Shown: piece after piece, positions 17,790 to 26,080 of the stretch
Numbering within the stretch: position 1 is the stretch's first letter
Layout: each line of letters begins with the position of its first letter
Source of the DNA: Pseudomonadota bacterium
GTDB taxonomy: Bacteria > Desulfobacterota > Desulfovibrionia > Desulfovibrionales > Desulfovibrionaceae
Length of the DNA stretch: 64,000 bases
Assembly: GCA_023460395.1 (NCBI GenBank)
Contig: JAEWQB010000020.1
Location: 145,994 to 209,993, forward strand
Direction: 5' to 3'
The notes under the pieces: model-generated
The model's input: only the letters and a program-made list of their open reading frames with translations
Database searches by the model: none
Told to the model about the DNA's origin: nothing
Program-made: the position numbers and the translations under genes

Positions 17790-18516
17790 TATGCCACCCC
17801 CGCATAATATGCTCCACCAAACCGGGGTGGCAGGCGGGAGACAGCGTCGCCGCCAAATACGCGCAGCGCAGTTCGTCGTAGGCGCGATCCAGATCGTCAT
17901 TCACGATCCATGCGTTAAACCAGCGGGCCTCGCCCATTTCCCGTTCGGCGTTGGTCACCCGGCGGGCAATGGTTTCTTCCGTGTCCGTTCCTCGACCGCG
18001 GAGCCGGCGCTCCAATTCCGCGCGGGAAGGCGGCAAAATGAACACATAGCAGCCCTGGCCCAGACTACCGCGCAACTGTGCCGCGCCCTGCACGTCGATA
18101 TCAAACAGCACATCGCGCCCGGAAGCCAGCATCTCTAATGTGGCCTGCTTGGGCGTACCATAAAAATTGCCGTGCACCTGCGCCCATTCCGCAAAAAAGT
18201 CCGCATCGCGGCGACGGAGAAATTCTTCCCGCGAAAGGAAATGGTAGTCCCGACCATGCACCTCGCCCTCTCGCGGTTGCCGGGTGGTGCAGGAAATAGA
18301 AAACCCAAACCGGGGAAATTCCTTCAGCAGACGCCGGGTCAACGTGGTTTTTCCCGTGCCGGACGGGGCGCAAAGGATAAGCGCTATGCCACTGCGCGGC
18401 GCTTCGCCCGCATCTTTTCCGTACACAGTCCCGGAAATGCCGGAACCCGGTTCCCTCTCTGCCGCCGCGCCCGCTTCAGGAACAGCCGGACCAGTTTCCT
18501 CAGACGCCGTCATCAT
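17782..18516 (-). CDS. gmk: Guanylate kinase with N-terminal extension
   Basis: Phosphorylates GMP to GDP. The P-loop APSGTGKTT lies near residues 51-59 of the 244-residue frame, followed by the GMP-binding segments STTRQPREGEVHGRDYHFL and FAEWAQVHGNFYGT, and the VDIQGA-like FDIDVQGAAQL. Family members are about 205 aa, so roughly 40 N-terminal residues (Glu/Ala/Gly-rich) are extra. The ATG overlaps the remA stop (ATGATGA), which favours this start by coupling; a GTG at the TVYGKD position would give a standard-length enzyme. Neighbours are remA and pyrF. Confidence 0.93.
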   Translation of the reverse strand: MMTASEETGPAVPEAGAAAEREPGSGISGTVYGKDAGEAPRSGIALILCAPSGTGKTTLTRRLLKEFPRFGFSISCTTRQPREGEVHGRDYHFLSREEFLRRRDADFFAEWAQVHGNFYGTPKQATLEMLASGRDVLFDIDVQGAAQLRGSLGQGCYVFILPPSRAELERRLRGRGTDTEETIARRVTNAEREMGEARWFNAWIVNDDLDRAYDELRCAYLAATLSPACHPGLVEHIMRGWHNG

Positions 18517-18764
18517 GCCTCCTCCTGCGTGAAACGCTGGCTGATGGTTTCCGCCTGAATGGCGGACAGGATAACGTGGTTGGAGTCAGTCACCACAATC
18601 GAACGGGTCTTACGGCCTTGCGTGGCGTCCACAAGCCGCCCCGCCGCGCGGGCGTCTTCCCGCACGCGGCGCATAGGCGCGGACGAGGGGCTATAGATGC
18701 CTATAACCCGTGCCGCGACCACATAGTTGCCAAATCCTATGTTAAGTAGCCGGTTGGACTTCAT
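18513..18764 (-). CDS. remA: RemA/DUF370 family regulator
   Basis: An 83-residue protein of the DUF370 family. It has the family hallmarks LLNIGFGNYV, RVIGIYSPSSAPMRR and ATQGRKTRSIVVTDSNHVILSA. In Bacillus subtilis RemA is a DNA-binding activator of biofilm matrix genes; in Proteobacteria the gene is usually found beside gmk and yicC, as here, and its role is unclear. It is 6 bp after yicC and overlaps gmk by 4 bp. Confidence 0.93.
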   Translation of the reverse strand: MKSNRLLNIGFGNYVVAARVIGIYSPSSAPMRRVREDARAAGRLVDATQGRKTRSIVVTDSNHVILSAIQAETISQRFTQEEA

Positions 18765-18770
18765 ACCGCC

Positions 18771-19652
18771 CTACTCCAGATTCTGAACCTGCTCACGGCA
18801 CTTTTCCATCTCGTTTTTGAAATCCACCACAATATGGGAAATTTGCGGATCCTGTACCTTATTGCCGCACGTATTGATTTCCCGGAAGCACTCTTGCAGC
18901 GTGAAGTCCAGCCGCTTGCCCGCGTCTCCGCCAGAATGCAGCAATTCACGCAGCCGGGCCAGATGCGTGGTGAGGCGGGTAATTTCTTCGCTCACGTCCA
19001 GCTTGTCGGAAAGCAGGGTGATTTCCTGAAGGAAACGTTGTTCCTCCAGTTCCACCTCGTTGCGGGCCAGTAGTTCGCGAACCCGCTCGCGCACGAGGGC
19101 GAAGCGGTCTTCCTTAATCTGAGGTGCCCGCTCGGCGATATGAGCGGTCCACGCTTCCATGCGTGTAATGCGTTCCACCATGTCGCGTTCCAGAGCCACA
19201 GCCTCAGCCGCGCGGGAGGCATTCCAGTCACTCAACGCGTCAGCGAGCCCCCGCTCCAGCGCGGCAAGGAAATTTTCGTCCAGTTCGGCACCGGCGTCTT
19301 CCCATAAAAAATTCATGCCCAACAGACGGTTATAGTCTGGAGAAAACGCGTCTCCCCGCGAAGCCGCAAATGCAGACAACCGGTCTAACATGGCTCCGGC
19401 CTGCGCCGCGTTGAAAGAAACCGCCATCAGTTCCGGGCGCTGCACCTGAAGATTCAGGCACACATCCACCCGCCCCCGGCTGGCAAACTGGCGCACAACT
19501 TTTTCAAACCGCGCCTCGGCAGACCGCACCATAATGGGCAACCGCCACTTTACGTCTAAATGACGGCTATTTACGCTACGCACTTCCCACGTCATGGCCA
19601 CGCCGTCCGTTTCTGCAAAGCAACGGCCAAACCCTGTCATACTTCTCAGCAT
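18771..19652 (-). CDS. yicC: YicC family endoribonuclease
   Basis: A 292-residue protein of the YicC/DUF1732 family, shown in other bacteria to have endoribonuclease activity. It starts MLRSMTGFGR, the typical N-terminus, has EVRSVNSRHLDVKWRLP, and ends with the DUF1732 motif GKRLDFTLQECFREINTCGNK and the ISHIVVDFKNEMEKCREQVQNLE helix. AGAGG precedes the ATG at 19652. It is the first gene of the long leftward run, with a GC-rich hairpin in its leader. Confidence 0.94.
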   Translation of the reverse strand: MLRSMTGFGRCFAETDGVAMTWEVRSVNSRHLDVKWRLPIMVRSAEARFEKVVRQFASRGRVDVCLNLQVQRPELMAVSFNAAQAGAMLDRLSAFAASRGDAFSPDYNRLLGMNFLWEDAGAELDENFLAALERGLADALSDWNASRAAEAVALERDMVERITRMEAWTAHIAERAPQIKEDRFALVRERVRELLARNEVELEEQRFLQEITLLSDKLDVSEEITRLTTHLARLRELLHSGGDAGKRLDFTLQECFREINTCGNKVQDPQISHIVVDFKNEMEKCREQVQNLE

Positions 19653-19675
19653 CAAGCGCCTCTTCATACGGCAAC

Positions 19676-19693
19676 GCCCTGCGCAAGCAGGGC
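19676..19693. other. Hairpin in the yicC leader
   Basis: GCCCTGC-GCAA-GCAGGGC: a 7-bp GC stem with a stable GNRA-type tetraloop on the plus strand (TTGC on the transcript strand), about 25-40 nt upstream of the yicC ATG. There is no T-run, so it is not a classical terminator. Confidence 0.4.
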
Positions 19694-19888
19694 GGCAATG
19701 GTTCTTTTATGGCTTCAGCATCGGTGATATCCGGGAAGTCGATACCCGTTACGGCATACGCCGTGCTCCGGCCTCGTCTTTTCTGTTCAGCTTGTTCGTA
19801 TGTATCACACGCGGCCCCGTTCGTCCGCTTTTTTCTCCGCCCCGTCCCGGCGGCACATCCGGCGAATCCGCCATATTCTTTCTGAAAA

Positions 19889-21592
19889 TTACGCGAGGTG
19901 CTCCAGAAAACGCAGTTGCAGCGTCCCGTTTTCCACGGACTGTGCCACCCCCCGGTTCAGACCGCGCACGCGAGAGCCTTCCGGCAATGAGGCGAACCGG
20001 CACTCCGTATATACCTGTGAGATTCCCTCGCGGGAAGAAAGCGACTGCACCACCACGTCCAGCGGAATGGCGGAGCGCACAAGCTCGTTCAAAAACGCTG
20101 CCTTCTTTTCCGCCACCAGTTCGCGCACCGCCCTCGCACGGGCCGTGCGCACCTCGCGCGGAAGCTGGTCCGGCATACGCGCAGCCGCCGTTCCGGGCCT
20201 GCGGGAATAGGGAAACACATGCGCGTAGGTAAGCGGCATGGCGCGGACGATCTCCAGAGTGCGGGCAAACTCCTCATCGGTTTCTCCGGGGAATCCCATG
20301 AGGATATCCGCTCCCAATCCGTAGACAGGCCATACCGCACGCAGTCGCTCCAGAAACGTCAGCAGCGGCTCCACGGTGTAGTGGCCTCTTCCCATACGCC
20401 GCAGCACACTGTTGCTGCCTGACTGCATGGAAATATGCAGTTGCGGCGCAATCAAACGGGATGCGGCAAATGTTTCCAGCGCCCTGTCATTCAACTGCCC
20501 CGGTTCCAGCGAGGAAAGCCGGAACCGCGCCTTCCCGGCCCACTCCGCCGCGAAAGTCCGCTCCAGCGTGTCCACCAGCGACCAAAAATCCGGTCGGGCC
20601 GCCTGCACAACAGCCGGAGCGTCCGGCGCGTCGGAAGCAACTCCGGGAACACAGGCTGAGACTCCGGCAGAGGGAGGAGTAGCCTCCAAGTCGCACCCGA
20701 ACTGGCGTAAATTTACTCCAGACAGGATAATTTCACGAAAGCCGCCATCCAGCAGCACCCGCACCTCGTCTACAATCTCAGAAACGGACCGCGACCGGGA
20801 GCGCCCCCGCGCCAGAGGGACAATGCAGTAGGTGCAGCGGTGGGAACAGCCGTCTTGCACCTTCACCACGGCCCGCGCGCGCTGAGAACCTGAAACGGAA
20901 AAGGCGGGAAACGCGGCGTCCCCTTCCTTTTTGGGAAGCGATTCCTGCCCAGCGGGCGCGGAAACCATGGGAGAAGGGCCGGAAGAGCGCTGCTCCGGGA
21001 AGACGGCAGCAGCATATTCCTCATCCGACACACCGGATTCAGTCAATACTGCCGAATCTGACAGCGATAGGGCTGGAGACACCGGGGCCGGGGACTCCCC
21101 CACGGACGACCGGGACTCCGTCAACCGGGCATCTGAGGAATTCAGTACCGGTTCCGCGCCGGAATACTCCGCGTTGTGATCGGCACTGGCTCTGGCAGCC
21201 GCGCCGCCACCGGACACGGGGAGCATCGCACCCGTAAAAAAGCCTTCGGGTAGTCGCTGCAATGTGTCTTTTGCGGTCTGCGGCACCACCTGTTCCACGC
21301 CGGGCAGGCGGGCCAACTCCTCACCCAGCACCTGCGCCGCGCAGCCGGTGATGATAATGCGGGCTGCGGGGTTGTCGCGGTGGGCCTGACGCACCGCGCC
21401 ACGCACGTCGCGGACGGCGTTTGCCGTTACCGCGCAGGAGTTTACCAACACCACCTGAGCGTCACGGGCGGAGTCTGTTTCCACAAATCCGCGCCGCGCC
21501 CACGCTTCGCGCAGTGCTTGGGATTCGTACTGGTTTATTTTGCACCCAAGGGTACAGAGAAAAAAGGTATGGGGCTTCTGCCTGTTCTGCAT
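19889..21592 (-). CDS. mtaB: tRNA t6A37 methylthiotransferase MtaB with inserted linkers
   Basis: A radical-SAM methylthiotransferase that converts t6A37 to ms2t6A37 in tRNA. The N-terminal UPF0004 domain supplies the first cluster cysteines C17, C53 and C84 (TLGCKINQYES, NSCAVT, TGCAAQ). The radical-SAM site C249-x3-C253-x2-C256 (DGCSHRCTYC) follows. RLSSLEPGQL and LHISMQSGSNSVLRRMGR identify the MtaB/MiaB core, and a short TRAM-like C-terminus ends the protein. At 567 aa it is about 130 longer than usual: a Ser/Ala/Pro/Glu-rich insertion at about 126-237 separates the two domains, and a smaller Ala/Pro-rich one lies near 293-325. AGGAC precedes the ATG. Confidence 0.92.
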   Translation of the reverse strand: MQNRQKPHTFFLCTLGCKINQYESQALREAWARRGFVETDSARDAQVVLVNSCAVTANAVRDVRGAVRQAHRDNPAARIIITGCAAQVLGEELARLPGVEQVVPQTAKDTLQRLPEGFFTGAMLPVSGGGAAARASADHNAEYSGAEPVLNSSDARLTESRSSVGESPAPVSPALSLSDSAVLTESGVSDEEYAAAVFPEQRSSGPSPMVSAPAGQESLPKKEGDAAFPAFSVSGSQRARAVVKVQDGCSHRCTYCIVPLARGRSRSRSVSEIVDEVRVLLDGGFREIILSGVNLRQFGCDLEATPPSAGVSACVPGVASDAPDAPAVVQAARPDFWSLVDTLERTFAAEWAGKARFRLSSLEPGQLNDRALETFAASRLIAPQLHISMQSGSNSVLRRMGRGHYTVEPLLTFLERLRAVWPVYGLGADILMGFPGETDEEFARTLEIVRAMPLTYAHVFPYSRRPGTAAARMPDQLPREVRTARARAVRELVAEKKAAFLNELVRSAIPLDVVVQSLSSREGISQVYTECRFASLPEGSRVRGLNRGVAQSVENGTLQLRFLEHLA

Positions 21593-21744
21593 GGGTAGTC
21601 CTGAAAAGGTTCGCGCTGCGGCGTATTGGTGTGCGCCACACTAGCCATCTCGCCGTTTGTGTCAAGCGTGAGGGACTGCCCCCAAAAAAACGAAAACAGC
21701 CGCCCCCCCCGCCTGCACGCCCACGCAGGAGAACATCCGCCACG

Positions 21745-23169
21745 CTAAGGCGTGCGTCCGCTGCCGGAAGCCGGAGCATAGGGCAGCAAGGTCAATCCTT
21801 TAATGCGGCGGTAGAACCAGTCCGCCTGCACATCCGCGCGCTCTTCCGCCATACGCAGCGTGGTAATAGCCATGCGTCCCACCACAGCGCGGCCTTCTTC
21901 TCCGCGCCAATTCGTGCGTGCGCCCCACACGGAATGCAGCAGCAACGGTTCTCCAGAAATCGGGTCGGGACCAAGATACAACCCGATATGCCCTGTGAAC
22001 CAAATGAAGCTATAGAAGGGAACTCCGCGCTGGAGAATACTGTTCCGCTTTTCGCTGGTTGTTTCTCCCTCAAGCGGAATAAGGGTGCCGCCCCGCATGC
22101 CCTGCTGGCTGGAGTTGCGCGGCAGCCACACGCCAAAGGGGGTGAACATATCCCGCATGGCGGCGGAGCAGTCACGATTAGCCAGCAGCCCCCCCCAGCC
22201 ATATGGTTGTCCCATCATCTGATCGGCAATCCGCGCCACCATAGCTTGCGAGAGAGGCAACGGCATACGCCGGGCCGTTTCTCCCGACAGGGTAGTACGC
22301 ACCAGCACAGCTTCGCCGGTCACCGCTCTGGCGGGAAGAAAAACATCCCACCCTGACTCTTCCATCGCCTGCCCTGCGTCACGCGCTTCCGCCACCGGAA
22401 AGACTGCGCCAATATGCGCTGTTCCGGCAAATACTCCGGGGCTTCCCGCAGGCAGCTTTCCGGTTGAGACTGGAGGCGCGTAGAGTGTCACGCCATCCCG
22501 CACGACAGCCACGTAGGTTCCTGTGCGATAGGCCGCCGCAAAGGCGTCATCCACCCAGCCCACGGAGTCCGCAGGCAGCCACCCCGCCACGTGCCCCGCT
22601 TCGGCAAAAAGCCATGCCCCGTCCGCTGAACCGTGTGTGACGAGCACCGGAGTGCCCTGCCATACTGCGGAATTTTGCATATAATCAAAAGGGTAGCCCT
22701 CTCCCGCCTGTCCCGGACTATAAAAAAAGGGCTTATCCGTGGGCATAACACGAAAATCCGCATTGCGTGTGACAATGGCCCGCCGGGCCATGGACGGATA
22801 GCTAGCCGCCATCTGTTTAGCCACCAACGCTTCCCATCGGGCCAAGGACCACGGTTGCAGGTTTTCACCATATCCCTTGCGTGTGCCGAAGGTTCGCGTG
22901 CCCCAAAAAGCCTCGTCCACAGGCAAACTGGCGGCCCGCATCTGCCACGGTGTGAAAAAACGGTTCACAAACCGCTGAAACAGGGCATCCTGCTCGTCAG
23001 AAGAGAGTAGCGGAGCCTTGCCCGCCTCTCCGGGGGCGACATACAGAGCGGCTATCTGGGGATAGATTTCCAAATCTGCCACCCCTTCACGGCGCGTACC
23101 GCAAGCAGAGAGAGCCAGACAGCACAGCAGGAGGAAAAGCGCTCGCGCTCCGGGCATGACGCGCACCAT
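21745..23169 (-). CDS. SH3 / NlpC-P60 family cell-wall hydrolase lipoprotein
   Basis: A secreted lipoprotein that probably cleaves stem peptides of peptidoglycan. From the ATG at 23169 it begins with a basic n-region, a hydrophobic stretch and the lipobox LSAC. Next come the N-terminal NLPC_P60 stabilising domain (FVNRFFTPWQMR), two SH3-like regions, and a C-terminal NlpC/P60 domain with the active Cys in NRDCSAAM and His in TGHIGLYLG. The product is 474 aa. The same frame stays open upstream to 23760, and a better ribosome site precedes an ATG at 23586, but that start would bury the signal peptide. I therefore prefer 23169 (or 23157). Confidence 0.85.
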   Translation of the reverse strand: MVRVMPGARALFLLLCCLALSACGTRREGVADLEIYPQIAALYVAPGEAGKAPLLSSDEQDALFQRFVNRFFTPWQMRAASLPVDEAFWGTRTFGTRKGYGENLQPWSLARWEALVAKQMAASYPSMARRAIVTRNADFRVMPTDKPFFYSPGQAGEGYPFDYMQNSAVWQGTPVLVTHGSADGAWLFAEAGHVAGWLPADSVGWVDDAFAAAYRTGTYVAVVRDGVTLYAPPVSTGKLPAGSPGVFAGTAHIGAVFPVAEARDAGQAMEESGWDVFLPARAVTGEAVLVRTTLSGETARRMPLPLSQAMVARIADQMMGQPYGWGGLLANRDCSAAMRDMFTPFGVWLPRNSSQQGMRGGTLIPLEGETTSEKRNSILQRGVPFYSFIWFTGHIGLYLGPDPISGEPLLLHSVWGARTNWRGEEGRAVVGRMAITTLRMAEERADVQADWFYRRIKGLTLLPYAPASGSGRTP

Positions 23170-23586
23170 GCCGCCCCGTACCACAGCCTCTTCCCTGCGC
23201 GTCGGGCTGTTACGCGGCCCACCCCACAAGCTGTCGCATGGCTGGTCGCAGTACCGCACCGGCGGACACGTTTCCTTCCCCGCCCTTCGCCCCATACCCC
23301 GCCGGGGCTGGCAATACGGCATGCCCGCACCGCGCCCGGCATATATTCCCACCGGACCGCCGGATGACCTTTGTGATGCCAACTCCATTCCTCTCACACC
23401 GGCAGCGTCCCTTCTTTCCCATTCATGTTCCGGTATTTCGCGCGTGAGCACGCCATATACCGCGGCACGGCATCCCGATTCCCGCCGGGCATCCTCAGCC
23501 CACGCACGCGCCTCCGTCGCATTATCCGTCTCAAACCATTCCACGTCGCCATCCGGCCATAGGCTGCGCACCACAAAGTCCGTCAT
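23170..23586 (-). CDS. Small hypothetical protein upstream of, and in frame with, the NlpC/P60 gene
   Basis: An ATG at 23586 with GGGAG eight bases upstream opens a frame beginning MTDFVVRSLWPDGDVEWFET, whose first 60 residues look like a compact, acidic protein domain (WFETDNATEARAWAEDARRE). After about residue 62 the sequence turns Arg/Gly/Cys-rich and no longer looks like protein, yet no stop occurs before the lipoprotein start. Either a short gene has lost its stop, or a 613-residue fusion is made. The coordinates given mark the upstream part only; the true end is unsettled. Confidence 0.35.
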
Positions 23587-23792
23587 ATCGTCGTCTCCCG
23601 TTTTCAGGGGCAAAAATACCTGCTGCCACACCCTGTGCACCCCCGCGCCGCATATGGCACGGAACTCGCGGCGAAGCCGTTTCCCTTTACGCGAACCCCC
23701 TCGCTGGCAGACCATGCCACGCACAAGCACCCTGCCATAAAATTTGGAGTGTGTCCTCATCGCCCTCGCACCGGGACAGAAGAACGGAAAAG

Positions 23793-23822
23793 TAAAAAAA
23801 ATGACGCCACGGAGCGCGTCAT
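23793..23822 (-). terminator. Terminator of the repressor gene
   Basis: Read leftward: ATGACGC and GCGTCAT stem (23816-23822 with 23801-23807), 8-nt loop, then TTTTTTT. It marks the left edge of the phage-like module, about 230 bp past the repressor stop. Confidence 0.75.
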
Positions 23823-24051
23823 CCCAAAAAGCGGCTTACTGAAAGGTAGCGGAAGGGCCTTACCGAAAGGGAGCGGGAGGGGCCGCGTAACCAGAGGAAA
23901 AGCGGCTTACGAAAAAAGCCTTCAATCTGCTGAATAGCCAAGCTGCCGGAGACTCCGACCTTCAGGCATCACCCGAAATCACCCAAACGCGCGGACGCCA
24001 CACTGAGTACGGTAGGCAGGTCATGGCAATGAACAAAATGTGCAAGCGGTA

Positions 24052-24909
24052 TCAGAATTCTTTTCCCGCCCAGATCACCCGCCCAATGACTTCCCAATTG
24101 GGGAATTCTTCTTCCACGGCGACTTCGATATCCTGATAGGCTAGTTCCCGGTTGTCCCCCCGAAACAGATATCGGCCCGGAGCGCGGGAAAACCGCTTCA
24201 CATAAATTTCGTCGTGCACACGGACCACATAAACGCGATCTTCCACCAATTCCCTGTCCCGCTCATTCACGAGACACATATCTCCGTTATGCAGCGTGTT
24301 CTCCATGGAACGGCCCATAACTTCCATAAGCTTCAGGTGGCTTGCGTCCGTTGTTTTACGCAGAACCCAGTCTAACCGGAAGGCATACACATTTTCCCGT
24401 TCGCCTCCGGTTTCCAGCGAACCGCCCCCCGCGCTGGGGCGTGCCCGCGCTTTTTCCACAAAAACAAACTCGTCAAGCATACTGTGGTCCGCCACCGGGG
24501 AACGCTCTGAGTGCCGCACAGAACCTGCGCCCTGCACGTCATGGGAACGACCCGCATTCCGCCCCACAAAGGCGGCATTGCCCGGAGAAGTCGCTGGTGT
24601 ATGCGGCACCAGATGCCACGTTGTTCCCTCGCCGCTCTCTCCGGCGGCTCGTTCCCGCAGGCCAGCCAAGGGAACACCGGGGCGCCCCTGCCGCACCCAC
24701 GCCGCATCGGTCATGCCTTCCAGATAATCGGTAAGCCTATTCAGGTTAGTACGGCTGGGGTGTCGCTCTCCGTTTTTCCAAGCATACACGGTGCGTTCAC
24801 TTACCCCAGCAATGCGCGCCAATTCGGCAATGCCGCCGACCAGCCCGATGGCCTCGCCAATGAATTCCTGAATGCGCCAGTCTGCCCCGGCAGTAGGTGT
24901 GCTGTTCAT
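24052..24909 (-). CDS. CI-like transcriptional repressor with S24 peptidase domain
   Basis: A 285-residue LexA/CI-type phage repressor. The N-terminus is a helix-turn-helix of the XRE/CI type (about 25-65: ELARIAGVSERTVYAWKNGERHPS). A long low-complexity linker (about 75-175) follows. The C-terminal S24 domain has the catalytic serine S201 in GRSMENTLHNGD and the lysine K238 in IYVKRF, so autocleavage on RecA activation is plausible. It diverges from a five-gene rightward operon. Inverted repeats with GCACA half-sites lie between them and are likely operators. The linker is longer than in lambda CI. Confidence 0.9.
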   Translation of the reverse strand: MNSTPTAGADWRIQEFIGEAIGLVGGIAELARIAGVSERTVYAWKNGERHPSRTNLNRLTDYLEGMTDAAWVRQGRPGVPLAGLRERAAGESGEGTTWHLVPHTPATSPGNAAFVGRNAGRSHDVQGAGSVRHSERSPVADHSMLDEFVFVEKARARPSAGGGSLETGGERENVYAFRLDWVLRKTTDASHLKLMEVMGRSMENTLHNGDMCLVNERDRELVEDRVYVVRVHDEIYVKRFSRAPGRYLFRGDNRELAYQDIEVAVEEEFPNWEVIGRVIWAGKEF

Positions 24910-24925
24910 ATGGGAGTTATGCTAG

Positions 24926-24994
24926 CACATTATGTGGAGAAGTAAATCCTTTTTTCGCACATATCCCGTCGTGCCCTTGACGTTTGTGTGCGAA
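24926..24994. promoter_or_regulatory. Probable repressor operators and rightward promoter
   Basis: CACATTATGTG at 24926-24936 is a perfect 11-bp dyad just upstream of the repressor ATG. TTCGCACA at 24954-24961 and TGTGCGAA at 24987-24994 form a second, wider dyad. All share the half-site GCACA. TTGACG at 24977-24982 lies inside the wider dyad and could be a -35 box for the rightward genes, with a weak -10 (AAATAT) near 25000-25005. The layout fits a repressor controlling both directions. Confidence 0.5.
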
Positions 24995-25098
24995 ATATGA
25001 AATATCTGCACAAAGAGTACAGGAAAACTTTTCAAAAACGCGGGGAGTTGCCCATGGCAAAAACCGGTCGCCCCGCAGACATTTAAGAGAGGAGCACT

Positions 25099-25407
25099 AT
25101 GAACATACCCCATCCTCCCGACCACGACCATGTGGCATGCAGTCTCTGTGGACGGGGCTTTGCCAGACCATGGCATCTTATACGCGAGGGTATACCTATT
25201 TGCCCCACCTGTTCCCGTCCCCTTTCCTGCCGGGGCGGGTACGAACCCATGATCCAGATAGAGGCTGGCGAGCACCAACGGCTATTGCAACTTTACTACG
25301 CACACTTTGAACACGATGTACATCCATCGGACAACTCCGCCGTGGCTGTGCGGCAGGCTATTGCCCGATGCAACAGATATTATGAAGGAGGTACGCCATG
25401 CCAATAG
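25099..25407 (+). CDS. Small zinc-ribbon protein
   Basis: A 102-residue protein with an N-terminal four-Cys zinc ribbon (CSLCGRGF then CPTCSRPLSC) and a short helical C-terminus containing AVRQAIARCNRYY. The start has GAGAGGAGC just upstream. Its end overlaps the next gene by 10 bp. It is the first gene of the rightward module facing the CI-like repressor. Such proteins are common early or regulatory phage genes; the specific function is unknown. Confidence 0.75.
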   Translation: MNIPHPPDHDHVACSLCGRGFARPWHLIREGIPICPTCSRPLSCRGGYEPMIQIEAGEHQRLLQLYYAHFEHDVHPSDNSAVAVRQAIARCNRYYEGGTPCQ

Positions 25408-25865
25408 TGACGTGCAAAACATGCGGTGCGCAGTTTCACACCCGACCGGGACGTATCACCGCAGGACGCGGGAAGTATTGTTCCCGCGAATGCGCGTCCG
25501 CCGCGCGGCGTATCGCGCACGATATGGAATGCGCGTGGTGTGGAAAAACCATTTCCCGCAAGCATCCGCGCCAGAAGTTTTGCTCCCGCGCCTGCGCCGC
25601 CTCAGCAGCCCATGCCGCCCAGTTTGGCAAGCCTCGTGAACGCAAATGCGCGGGATGCGGAACGATGTTTCAGCCCGTCCGGTCAGATGACCGCCACTGC
25701 GCCAGTGCGGAATGCCGCATGCGCGCGGCACAGGAACGCCGATGCGGCGCTCCAAATGGAAACCTGCCCGGCCTGTTTGAAGACCCATGGGCAAGCGGAG
25801 CCATTCCTCCTGACCGCTACGGGAAAGACCTCTACCGCATGCCGGACGCCGCGCTGGGGTTTTAG
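25398..25865 (+). CDS. Zinc-finger protein with three Cys-rich modules
   Basis: A 155-residue basic protein with three similar Cys modules: CKTCGAQF...YCSRECASAARR, CAWCGKTI...FCSRACAASA, and CAGCGTMF...HCASAECRMRAA. Each has C-x2-C and a second C-x3-C or C-x4-C pair, resembling small phage and HNH-associated zinc fingers. AAGGAGG precedes the ATG at 25398. No nuclease motif is visible. It is probably a nucleic-acid-binding or assembly factor of the module. Confidence 0.75.
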   Translation: MPIVTCKTCGAQFHTRPGRITAGRGKYCSRECASAARRIAHDMECAWCGKTISRKHPRQKFCSRACAASAAHAAQFGKPRERKCAGCGTMFQPVRSDDRHCASAECRMRAAQERRCGAPNGNLPGLFEDPWASGAIPPDRYGKDLYRMPDAALGF

Positions 25866-26080
25866 CCTGCCGCACCGGCACGTGTGAACTGTGGACTGGC
25901 ATGCCGGTAGGCGGAACCTTCCGCCGGGGCTTCCGGCGTGCGCCATCTCACCATTGCGCAAGGAGCACCGCTGCCTTGCTCCGACCGGGGAAACCGCCTG
26001 CCGCATGCGCGGAGGCACACGCACTCAACGCTGCAACATGCCACGGCAACGCAGTCACCCGCCGTGGGAGGGAGAAGAAT

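Noticed and set aside
19889..20232. Plus-strand frame across the mtaB end
   Set aside because: Overlaps the TRAM end of mtaB antisense and has no ribosome site.
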